Notes under the pieces: model-generated | The model's input: the letters and a program-made list of their open reading frames with translations, nothing else | What the model was told of the DNA's origin: nothing | Databases searched by the model: none | Position numbers and translations under genes: made by a program | Assembly (NCBI GenBank): GCA_019828595.1 | Contig: JAHQRK010000002.1 | Coordinates: 3,844,001 to 3,908,000, forward strand | Source: Aphanomyces cochlioides | Taxonomy: Eukaryota; Oomycota; Saprolegniomycetes; Saprolegniales; Verrucalvaceae | Reading direction: 5' to 3' | DNA length: 64,000 bases | Part shown: positions 1 through 11,300 of the stretch, piece by piece | Position numbering within the stretch: position 1 is the stretch's first letter | Layout: every line of letters starts with the position of its first letter

Positions 1-585
1 TGCTCGTCTACGTCTCTGGGTAAGTGTTTTGTTCTGCTGGCATTTTGTCATGCTTGTTGTAGATTTCTCGCAACGTTTCCAATGCGATGGATGAATGCTT
101 CGTTGGGTCGCGAAGGCACATTTGTGTGTGGCGCGGTGCTGATTGTCCTCTCCTTGGGTTTGTCTTGGTTCCTTACACAAGAGACGGCGTCGTGGATTTA
201 TCTTTTGTCGGTGTTGTTGGGCTTTGGCAACTCGATCATTATGGTTACATCTGTATGTCTTGAAGGCGATTTGGTTGGCGACAACTGCGAGAGTGGCGCC
301 TTCGTATACGGCGCGATGAGTTTCACGGACAAGATTTCGAATGGGATTGCAGTGTTGCTCATTCAAAACCAGCGCGAGTCCATCAGTGCTGCTGAAGATG
401 GCGACTTCGTTCGCTTGGCGTATTGCTTATTACCGGCAGTTTCCGTCGTTGTCGGAGCTTTGACTTTGTTCTGGATGAAGCATGGAAGCAAAACTTTGTT
501 GACAAGGAGTATGAGTGAAGAAGCTTCGTCCCCGGAAGAAAAGACGACCTTGCTACAGAACGACAAAGTCTACGGCTCTGCTTAG
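1..585 (+). CDS. MFSD12-like major facilitator transporter, C-terminal part
   Basis: This is the 3' end of a multi-pass transporter; the 5' part lies outside the window. A GT-AG intron at 20-62 (43 nt) joins codons reading LVYVSGFLATFP to the exon starting with MRWMNASLG. Hydrophobic stretches look like membrane helices, and the segment ESGAFVYGAMSFTDKISNG matches the pattern I know from MFSD12 proteins of the GPH-type MFS group (family knowledge). The tail after the last helix is polar with a late LLQ-type segment and may be cytosolic. Substrate is unknown here; mammalian MFSD12 is linked to cystine import into lysosome-related organelles. It converges on the kinase gene that ends at 726. 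Confidence 0.7.
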   Translation, partial: CSSTSLGKCFVLLAFCHACCRFLATFPMRWMNASLGREGTFVCGAVLIVLSLGLSWFLTQETASWIYLLSVLLGFGNSIIMVTSVCLEGDLVGDNCESGAFVYGAMSFTDKISNGIAVLLIQNQRESISAAEDGDFVRLAYCLLPAVSVVVGALTLFWMKHGSKTLLTRSMSEEASSPEEKTTLLQNDKVYGSA

Positions 586-725
586 GAAGAAGCAAATATG
601 GATAGATAGGCTTATAGTCTCGACTTGATGTTTTGGGGAATACTTCAATTGTTTGTGCGGTCGAATTGTCGATTCTGTTGATGCAAGAAAAAGGATTCTA
701 TGGAGATATCTATTGATAATGGTCG

Positions 726-3431
726 TTAAAAGAACGAAAAGACGCTCTCAATATCTTCGTAAGGCACTTGCATTTGTTTCGCGAGAGCCGATAGTGCTTT
801 GGTTCTACAGAGTACAAGATTGATATATTTTGATTGAGGTAATTCGTACCGTGTGGCTGGGTTGTCAACTAATGACGCTAATCGACTTCGATCATGAGTT
901 TTCATCCAACCTCGGATTTTTTCTGCGATTTGATGCAACTCATCCATGTGACGCTCTCTTGATGCAGGTGTCTTCGAAGGAAAAGTCTACAAGAATTTGA
1001 GTATTGAAATGATCACTTAATGTTGGCTATACCGGTTTGGAAGCTACGTGTTTCTGAATAAATGGATGCAACAGTAGAGTTTGAGCGGGAGGACGCTTCA
1101 AAGGATCTTTTTCCAGACACTAGAGGTATAATACTTAGTTAAATGACGTAAATTGATAGCACACCTGGTCCACGAAGTCACATAAATCAGGCGAGAACTC
1201 GCCATAATCGCGCAATCGAGGAGATGGCTGCTCTTGGATGGCGTGTACAACACCCCAGTATCCGTCTTCTGTAGTCACTGGAAGCTTTCCAATTGCACAA
1301 GCCATTAGTGCCAAGCCAAATGACCTATTCAATTGTCAAGATTCTACTTCAGCCGCCTCAGAAAACCAAATATCAGAAGGATAGGAATACAAGCCGCCAC
1401 TGATGCGTTCAGGAGCCATGTATCTACAAAAGCATTAGGACCATAGTGTGCACCTTGAACAAACAGAAGAGTGCCTGTGAACGTCGCAGCTTCAGCCAAA
1501 GTGCTTTCTAGCTCTCTCGATATTCCAAAGTCAGATATTTTTACCCGCCCTGCTCGATTAACTAGAATATTGCTCAGCTTGATGTCTCTGTGAAGCTGGT
1601 GATTCTCATGTAAAAAAGCCAGTCCCTACGACACAATGTGATATTAGCGATACGACATGGTCAAACTTGTAGAACGCTGGTCGCAATCGCTGCAATTGTT
1701 TCTTCAGAACATGGAGTGCCAGGATGCAATAGATCCTTAGTATTCATGTAAGCAGAGCACATATCACTAAATTACCTCCAAAGAGCCACCGTCCATGTAT
1801 TCTAATACTATCGACACAGAACCAATTTCTGGATTAGTGTACGCATCGTAAAACATAACCAGATCCTGGCAAGCAGCAGATTTGCCTTTCAAGCAATGAA
1901 TAGCTCGTTATGAATGACCGTGTACCTGTGTCATTCAGCGAGACAAAGTTTGCATACAAGGATTTCAATTCGCGAAGCATTTGATGACGCTTCTTTTGAT
2001 CGTAAACTCGAATAACCTGGTCATTGTTTTACTCATCTCAATTATCATGATTGTGTTACCTTAACAGCCACAAGTTTAAAGGTCGGCAGATACAGCGCTT
2101 TGTAAACTTTTCCACTCGCACCATGACCAAGCTCATTCAAGAGAATGAGCGATTCTTTCGTGCCGAGTAATGTTTTGGTCTGACCAGTGTGGAATGGTGT
2201 ACTGGCAATACCATGCGTCTACAAAATTAAGACATCAGTAGCCCTTATCACAGCTCTATTTCTAACGTTGATTTCAAATCCGTGTGACTGCAATCGACCC
2301 TCAGCTGTGAAATCAAAAGACGCCTTAGTTGATTTCTCCTCTACTTGGTTCAAGTCCAGACCCAAACCAACAATCTATTCCATGTAATTTAGCCAATTGT
2401 TGGAAAAGCGATATACGGGTCTTCTTTTCGTGAAAGATTCATCTCTATCCACCTGGGGTGCATGAGATGCATCTGGAGTAGATTAGGAGATGCAAATTGG
2501 CAATATTACCGGAAGAGATATCGAGAACAGGCTTGATGAAAGTTTCAGAAGTGTTTCGACGAGTGACTACTCGCCCTTTTTCCATTTGTCCTTGATTAAT
2601 TCTAAATGAAACAAGTCGTAAACCTAAAATGGTACGAGGAACTTACTTTGCTCGCAAAGCTGCCACAGGTGAGGTCAGGTCGCTGCGCCGGCGCTCGAGA
2701 GAGGAGGTTTCTACGGTCACACGCAATTGGTTGTGCTTTGTTGGATTGGTATCTTTAATCTTTTGGATTTCACGTTGAAGTTTCTTTTTGTGCCCTCGCG
2801 ATGCAAGAGTAATTTCATCCAGTGCCTCTAGGTCATGTGGACGAAGTGCAAGTAGAGCTGCTCCATTGATTTGTTTTTCCATAAATGCAGTTTCGTAAAC
2901 TTGTAGATCTAATTTGCCAAGCCAATCTGCAACTTCTTTCGTAGTCCATTGCCGAGGTGATCGAGATGCCACAACAGGCTCCGTCGTCTCGTTCTTAAGT
3001 GTAGTTCTTTCATGAAGAGCAAGTTTGCCTTTTCGATGTCGATTTTCATCACAAGTGGAGCAATAATTCAAGTCGCAATCTTGGCAATGGATCGTAGCAA
3101 TTGCTGTTGAAACTTCACATTCGTCACACAATGCTGGACAGGATTGCTCCTTCATCGAGTCAGACGATCGACTGCGTCGACGGAATTTCAGCTTTTCGCG
3201 CGGCGTATTGTTATTTTCTGTCTCAGGGTGCGTCGTTGAATGTTCCACGGGTGAAAGGGTCGGAGGGTACGAGAGAAACTCGCCATCATCGTCCGAATCA
3301 TCCATCAATTCCATGGCCAGATGTTTTCCTTGGGTCCTAAGAGGCGCAGCACTGTCCAAACCTACGACAGATCCGTACAGACACGTATCACCGGCATTCT
3401 CTCGTCCAAATGACGCTGTTCTCTCCTCCAT
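726..3431 (-). CDS. MAP2K-like protein kinase with B-box zinc finger and SAM domain
   Basis: A multi-exon signalling kinase. The first exon (ATG at 3431, donor at 2646) encodes an acidic/serine-rich start, then a B-box-like Cys/His cluster ([18 protein letters not shown], then [13 protein letters not shown]), then a SAM domain ([19 protein letters not shown]). After introns of about 45 nt (for example 2646-2602) the kinase domain follows. Visible motifs are the glycine loop [11 protein letters not shown], the VAVK lysine, [17 protein letters not shown] and [10 protein letters not shown]. The arrangement and the AxK/HRD/DFG/APE set fit the STE7/MAP2K group. Combining B-box and SAM with a kinase on one chain is unusual outside oomycetes and related protists (inference). 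It is divergent from the kinase at 3555 and shares a 123-bp promoter with it. Confidence 0.75.
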
Positions 3432-3476
3432 TGCGCGAAAATGAAACTGGAAGAAAGTCCAGAAAATGAAAATCTT

Positions 3477-3494
3477 TATCCGGATGACCGGATA
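3477..3494. promoter_or_regulatory. TATCCGG...CCGGATA inverted motif in a bidirectional promoter
   Basis: The 123 bp between the two divergent kinase ATGs contains TATCCGG, a 4-nt spacer, then CCGGATA, forming an inverted repeat. It starts 46 bp from one ATG and ends 60 bp from the other. The same 13-mer AATCTTTATCCGG occurs at 34431-34443, upstream of another gene. A regulatory role is inferred from position and repetition only. Confidence 0.4.
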
Positions 3495-3554
3495 ACAAAA
3501 TTGGTTCGAAAATAGAGATTCAACTGCCCGACAGTGCTGCCAACGCCGCCTTCG

Positions 3555-5240
3555 ATGGACATAAAAACGATAACTTCCAGCGATGCCGGTATGGATGAGA
3601 ATCGACCAACGTGCTTGGTGGATTCGACAATGTCCGCACCACCACCACCAACAACAACATCCTGGAATACTCAGCGACCAAAAACTCCAAAATTGACCAT
3701 TCAGCTATCTTCACGAGACGCCGACGATGGTGGGAAGCCTGGTGCGTTTGCTGATATTCGAAAAGTACAGCGCAATGAAGCCAAATATCAGCCCAGTCGC
3801 GACGCTGTCTTGGATGTCGTGCGTGGAGATGGTCCTGCAGACCTAGTCCGTGATGTTGGTCGCTTCAAAAAGCTTGGAAAAGGTGCCGGTGGCACAGTCT
3901 ACTTGGGTTGTTTCATCCCGACACTCAAGTTGATCGCAATCAAAGAAGTTCAGATCTTTCACGAGGAAGATTTTCAAATGGTTACGCATGAACTACATGC
4001 ACTTCATGACAACCTCGTGCCACTCGAAGATGCCGCCACGCACAAGTCTCTCCAATATCTCGGCAAACTGTTTCATCGCAAGATTCATATAGGCAATGTA
4101 CATTCTTGTCGAGACATGGTTTCTTTCTATGGTGCTTATGCTACGCCTGAAAGATCAAGTGTTTCGATTGCGATGGAGTACATGGATGCTGGAACTTTGC
4201 AGGTGTTCAAAACAACGAAAATGATGACTAACCGCATTCATAGGATTTCTTGGACAAAAGAACGCCAGTAAATGAAATCATCTTGCGTCACATCGCTTAC
4301 TGCACGATGCGAGCTTTGCAACACATGCATATACGTCAGTACGTACTTGATCGCTCCACTTTCGGAATTCTCATGGTTTCCCAGTATGGTCCATCGAGAT
4401 ATCAAACCTGCGAACATCTTGATCAATTCTCGTGGCGACTTCAAGGTACAGCATGAATCACTTATTGCATTTAAAACGACCGTAGATTGCTGATTTTGGA
4501 CTCGCAGCGACGTTGAGCAAATCCAAGTCGTATTTTTCGGAATTTCAAGGCACACTCATGTACATGTCGCCTGAGCGTATCACGGGACAAAATTATTCGT
4601 ATCCCAGCGACGTATGGGCCATCGGTATAACGCTTCTTGCACTTGCTTTGGGGTCGTATCCGATCGATAAGGAGGAAGGTTTCTTTGGCTTGGAGGACGC
4701 AATAGTCAATGAAGATATGCCGAGTGTACCACCAACAATGTCGTCGGAATGTGGAAATTTTGTTGCCTCGTTGCTCGTAAAAGATCCTGACGCGCGTTTG
4801 ACAGCATTTCAAGCATTGGAACACCCTTTCCTGTTGAATTATGATCCATGCAACGAAGAATTTATCAAGGCATGGGCACTTTTGCGAGTGCCAAAACAAA
4901 TGTCTTCCCAGGAAATTGAAGATATGGTACTATTAATAATTTACTTTAGGAATTCCAACAATTTGTCGAGTAGGTTGAGACAATTCTTGATCTAGACCGA
5001 TTGTCGGAATTTGACGAATTTGATTTTATTCCTGATCACGTACTTCGGCACCCACAAGATAGTACCAAGTATCAAATGAGCATGAAGTAAGTACGACGGC
5101 AAATAGAGAGCAGACTAACCCCCAAAAGGCACTTGACAAATTTAGCTAACGCCTGTGGCACCACCTCCGATGCACTCCTGGACACGATTAAAAAAGTTGA
5201 GGCTCGCCGCACAATCAAGAGGACAAATGTTAAATTTTAA
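3555..5240 (+). CDS. MAP2K-like protein kinase
   Basis: A second STE7/MAP2K-type kinase, divergent from the one at 726-3431. I chose ATG at 3555 (MDIKTITSS); the reading frame extends upstream only through a GTG. The N-terminal ~100 residues are low-complexity with a PPPPTTT run. The kinase domain shows LGKGAGGTVYLG, IAIKEV, then across an intron near 4200-4245 the segment DFLDKRTPVNEIILRH, HRDIKPANILI, then across another intron near 4447-4490 ADFGLAATLSK, MSPERITG and DVWAIGITLLALALG. A short C-terminal tail is spliced on through introns after about 4925, ending at TAA 5238-5240. All core catalytic residues are present. The activation segment between DFG and SPE holds several serines (KSKSYFSEFQGT), consistent with MAP3K control. 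Confidence 0.75.
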
Positions 5241-5363
5241 TGCGTGTTGTAATGCCTGGAGATTATAGACGACAAACTAAGGGAAAAAAGAATGATAAAT
5301 TCAATGCACTTCATTGTACCTACACATGACTTTAATATCGCGGTGGTGTTTTCGACGAACTCT

Positions 5364-8300
5364 TCAATACTTATGGTACAAGTTGTATCTGGAAGCTTTG
5401 TCCCGTTGACTCGACAAATCGTCTTGAATTTTTTGCAGTTGGTCTCTCTGAGTTTGGTAGACAGTGTGAGAAATGTTTTTCCGCTGCAAGTCAGATAACT
5501 TCTCGTTGACATCGTCTAGTTTAGCTTTCTCCTTTTCTTCGGCAATTCTTAAATTTTCTTCCGTTGGAGGATCATTTCGGACTGGTAAATGAAAGCGCCG
5601 TTTGCATCCCGTGCTTCCGAATGCTCCCTGAAATACGAAATTCATTAAGTCAAAACAATATATTTTTACCTCTTCCGTCTCATCACAACAGAGCCACCTC
5701 ATTGCTCGGTGTAACATGCAGTTGCTTTGCATTGGCTCGCCACTACGTGAAGGACACGATCGAACACAGGCTCTCTCGTATTGTCCAGGATGATATACAC
5801 AAGCAAAACGGTTGTTTTGAGCTTCAGAATACCTACTCAACATCAAAACAGACAAACCGCAAATTGATCTACATAGTTTTGCATAGGCGACATTGGATCC
5901 AACGATGTTGGAATTTTTTCAGGAGTGTCTGTTTTGGTGATGCTTCACTGCTGACGATAAGATGTGCGCCAGTCTCCTAATGTGAGCAATAATTAACTTC
6001 ACAGAAATTATAAATAAGGCAGAGCATACATGCATTTTTTCAAGCGCTACTAACTTTTGATCTTGTCGTGCTAAGCTATACCTCAGCTCGTACGCGTGCC
6101 GAACAATAGTTGTTTGATGCCAAACTTTCAGCCAACCTAGGAAATGTTCATTGCCTTCATTTTTCAGTCTCAACCAACCATGAAAAGCCGTCTTCAGCAC
6201 AATTCTTCGATGTTTGCGGAAGAATGTTTTACCCAGCTCAGACCGGCTAACTTAGGTATTAGCAGACTCTTAGTTGGATAACTTACAAAAGTCGCATTCG
6301 ACTCGCCCGAGTGTGTTGACGCCATAAACGCGTCACTTGAACCGACTTCTCAGCGGTCTCTTGATCGAGTGATTGGATTCGTTCGCCAATTGACAGTAAT
6401 CGCCGCTCAGCACTGACAGTCATGGCACGAATTATTACGAGATGAACCAAAGTTTGAAAATATTTTCTATACAGAATGCATTTACGAAAGCAGGGAAATC
6501 GATCCCACCTGTGCAAGGCTTTGGCGAGGAAGTCAGTCAAGAAGCGCTGACACCGGTTGTGAAGAATGTACGAATCCATGTATTCTGTGTCTTTGATTGT
6601 CTTGAGCATGTGTTTTTCGTCACGTTTTTCCCTCAAAATTGCAAGCTCAAGTGCTTCCTATCAGAATAATATTGACTTTACAAATTCTTGCCTTACCTCA
6701 GCGGCTTTGCATCTAGCAATACATGCAGCAGCATACTCCTGCTTTTTGCGAGCACCTTCTGTTATCTCATTTGATTGCTTTAAATTGTTCTTGAAGTCTG
6801 CTTGCATCAATTTCACTTGTTCCATATCTGCATCAAGTCGTTGAAGAAACGAAAGCTGCTCGCGAAAATGAACAACTTTCAGGTCGGCATCAGCAACCTA
6901 GTGTATTTGTCAATAAATAAACCACAGCCGTGCGTATTACAGCAAGCATAGTTTCTGAAACAGCAATCATGTACTCTTCATTCAATCGATGAACAAATTC
7001 CTTACGCTTCTTTGCAGCTTCCATTTTTGCTTTAGCACGACGCTCAATTTGTTTTTCTAACTTGACTCTCGCTTTTGGGTCCAATCGTTCGAGTAACTGC
7101 CGCACTTGCGTAGCTACTTTCTCGTCGTCATTTGGCTCGCATACTTCGTCATCATTCTCCGCAAACTTTCCTTCGTCTTCATCTTCGGACTCTTGAAATT
7201 CAGCTTGCTGTAGCATGAATTCTAGTTGTTGTTGTTCATACTCTCTTTCACGCTTGTCCTGTAAATATATTTCACGTATCTTACACGAAGTCAAGCACTA
7301 ATTTGAATAAGTTCACAACTCACCGCTAAAGCTAGCTCATCCTCTTGTTTTATAGATGCCCACTCTTCGGCTAAGCGGTGCTTTTCTCTCTTTCCTTTTT
7401 TGATTTGAAGTCGTCGAGCTTGCATACTGCTTTCACGTGAGTCATCGAGATCTAGCGAATTGTATTTCTCCATCATTTGCTGGAGCTCAAGTAGACGCAT
7501 ATATTCACGCATTTCAGCCTAGAATATTGTTTTAAAATACTGACTTGGGCATTGAAGCGTACATCAGCAAGCTGCATATTTCTGGTCTCAATCATCATAA
7601 GTCGCTTTTCTTCGCGGTAGAATTTTCGAGTGAGGAGTTCTTCACGAGCCATTTCTTTACACAACATCTCGAGTCGTTTTCGCTCTTCCTCTGCGAGTCT
7701 TTCGATTTCCTTACGCCGAGCGAGCTCGGCTTGAATACAACGGAGTCGATGGGTTTGACGTGACCAAGTTCTGATTATAATTTCGAGCTGTGATTTGTAA
7801 GCCATGGCTTGTCGTTGCAATGACACATGAACATGGGGTTGCATGCTTGGGAATTGTCTGGAATGTACAATTGTTGATTGATATTCGAGCAACTTAGCAA
7901 CACTCAAACCCTCTTCCAACGTTTCTTGTGCAATAATTTTCAGTATATCTTGCAATAAGGCACTCACACAAGAGCTGCTGACCTGTAGCATTCATTAGAT
8001 AAATGAAACACGGAGAGCTTAATACTTCGGATAAAATCCCTTCAAACTTGGCTTCGTCGTAATTTTTGATGACAGTGTTTTCAGTTTTCAAGATTTCAGC
8101 TTCTGCATGTGCCATTACCAGCCTTTTCAGTGCAGCTCGTGAAATCCTCTTCCTTTCTAACGTTGTTTGTTTTTTTACTTTTGGTTGATTTTCGGGTACA
8201 CTGTCCTTTGATTGTATAATTTGTGTGATCTGACTGGCACTTTTGATTGGAGATCGTCCAATAGTCCTTCGCTTTGACTGACTTTTCAGTTTTCGGCGAG

Positions 8301-11300
8301 AAATCCTAAGCTTAGCACTATGTGCACGATGCGCATCGAGTTCGGCTTGCTTGCGAAATAATATTCTCGTGGTTTTCATGGCTAAATGCACTTGAGTCTT
8401 CAATTCACATTTTACAACAGCTTCTTGAATTTCATGTTGTTGCTTTGCATTGTTCATAGCCCACTTAGCAATTTCCTGGCACAGTTTTTCTTCCTCTTGC
8501 ATAATCTTAGTTTCGTATTTCTCAGCAGCTCGTTCGTGCAGTACAAAGAGTCTTGTTTCCTTCTCCGCTGCCTCCATTGTTCGACTCTCCTGATGCTGAA
8601 TGGTTCTGTCACTTTGAATGAAAATCTTAAGTGGCATGTATACTGTGGCTTTCCAATTTTTCAGACGAATTATCACGAATGAATCAGCTTCGCGGTACAT
8701 ATGCACGTGGCCAACACCAAAGCGCATCTTCACCTATCACAGTTCTTCAGGTATTTGAAAAGTCGTTCAAGGTTAACCTGAGTTCCTTTCTTTCTGTAAA
8801 ACAGAGCCAATAAACGCTCCTCTAAACTTTGACGATGCTTTACCGCGTCTTCAAGGTTTAATTTGCCTGTGCGAACGTTTTCTTTCACATGCTGTCTATA
8901 AGAAAGTGCGTTTTCCCAAATTAATTGCATTTTGGCTGTTGTTCTCTCCAGCGCTAAAGCATGTAGCATAGCCAGTTTTGCATCTTCTTCAACTCCTTCG
9001 CGGGCTCTCAATGCCAACTACAAGTTGTCAGCATGTATTTTCTTGACTAAACGATTTACTGTTTTTTCAACTAGACACTCTTGCAAGTGTTTTGCTGATT
9101 CTTTGTATACGGCGATAGAATCCTTGCGATTTTTCAGAAGTTGTCGTGCTCGCTCTTGCTCCACTTGAACTACAACAATGGTATTTTCCATCATGTCTCG
9201 CTCCATTTGCAAATCATCGAGTGCGTCAAGCTATTGCATAAAGTTAATTGTGTGACTCGGCGATGCTACCTCAATCAAACGTTGCTTGTATGCAGCACCA
9301 CGCATGTCAAATAAGATTTGCAGGCGATATCGATACTGATTCACTCGTGCGAAGAAACTCAATCCATCTCGATACGCGGCAAGATGACGATCTTTATCAT
9401 TGCGCGTCATTTTGCTGTCATCAACGTTGCGATCAATGAAATGTCGGAAATTGAGAGCTTCGATCGCTATTTCAAGTTAAATTAGACCATCTCTTTGCTT
9501 CATATACTCTTTATATGTGTTGAGTCATAAGACTGGACTTCATTTAGTTGTATTTCGCGAGCCTCTTTTTCAAGACGAATACGCTCGTCTTCAACCCGTT
9601 TTAAATGGGCTGCGTTCTCGAAATGAAAACTGCTTTCGTTCAGCCGGTGTTTTTCAACATCTCGGTCCAGTTGAGGGTCTGCACCTCGAGCAACGTCTGT
9701 CTCTTCAAATGCCCGACTCATTTCTTTTCCACACTGTTTACATCGCTGTCCTTTTTCGTAAGTGCTACCCCACGCTTTAAGAATCCTACATAATTTTCGG
9801 AAATATTCTGTGCAGATAGACTGATACCTGTGTGAACAAGGTGGCGCAGAAGCAACAGCCAACTCAAAATTGGGAATTTGTAATGTAGCTTTCAAAGCAG
9901 TTGCCAGAGTATGACTTTCTTCTTCCGCCATGCGTTGTTTCAGCAGCAATTCTTTCTCATTTTTTTCTTTTTTTGACATCTCTCGCACTTGTTGATTGCT
10001 CTGCTCGTATTTCATACGTCTCTGCTCTCTCTCTCTCTTTCGATGCTCCAATCGTCGTCTGTTCTTTCTATCCCAGGTTTTCTTGATGAATTCTATTTTA
10101 GATTGGACTGTTTGGCGAATATAATTCTCCTTAAGAACTCGAAGAGCTGCTTCGTATGACAAACTTGCGTTGTTGACATTTTGTATTTGCCGACGAGCTT
10201 CCAGCTGCAAAAGTTTAGACATTGATTTATGATCAAAGTTACCTCCAGCATCGAAACTACTTGTGGGTCATAAGTGCATATTCTTTGAGCATCGTGCCAA
10301 ACAATTTTTTCGCGTCGTAGAACGTCACGTTCTTTGGCTCTTTCAAAAGTTAGATCTTCCTTCGAGTAAAGAGTAAGATATTCTTGTTCTGTTTCGAGAA
10401 AAGTTTGCGCTGTCGCTTGAAATTTCTTTGCTTGACTTTCTGCTTCGGCCATTTTTTCTTGCTCAATAGTTATCTCGCGCTCACGTAGAATAACAGGGGC
10501 GAAATCTCCAGCGACGAGCACGTATTTTTCCTGCTCTCAGAAGTCAATGAACGCAAAGCTAGAAACTCCTACTGTTTTCAAATCGAGCCATCGTTCTTGG
10601 TGAAAATGGCCTGAGATGGATTTAAATTTTACCTAAAATGTGTGAAAACGTTTGAGTCCGAGTTTCTCACCAAGTGTGAGATCTCGAGCTTTGTTCCGCC
10701 CTCTTTCCATTCAACTCTAATTGACGTTACAATCCCTGCTATCCACGCTTCCTGCTCGCTGTGGAATAATTCTAACCGTTGACCGACTATATCTCTTGCG
10801 ACCTCGGTTGCTTCTTCAATATGTTCACTCTTCCGATGTCGGTAGCTAAGTCTAACACGCAACTTCACTTGAGTTACAGTTCAATTCTGCACATACTTTG
10901 ATTGTTCTAGGCGTTTTTGTCGCTCAACCGCCTGAGCTCTCGTTGGTGGTGGTGATTCTGATTCGAGGTATTCGTCTTTTCCCTGGGTACCATCTTCTAC
11001 AATTCCTCCCTTTAGTCCATGCTTGTACGCCGATCGTCGTCGGTCGATATCGTGCTGAATTGCTTTGCTAACCTAGAAAATGGTCAATATCAATGCAGTG
11101 GGCATAGACACCTCTGTTTGGATAGCTTCACGCAGCTGAATTGAATACGAAATTCTCGGAAATCTTTGGGAATGACCGTGCAATACTTTTGAGTCCCATG
11201 AATCAGCTGAGCTCCCTTCAACTTTGACAAGCTCTTCTAGGAGCAATGCGATTCTCTGATTCCCTTGCTGTGACTGGACACGAAGCATTTTCACGTAATC

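Noticed and set aside
3534..3554. In-frame extension of the second kinase gene from a GTG
   Set aside because: A eukaryotic nuclear gene should start at ATG; ATG 3555 is the first in frame. The same reasoning moved starts at 16-17 kb, 27.7 kb, 28.4 kb, 37.8 kb, 46.8 kb, 52.5 kb and 56.8 kb.
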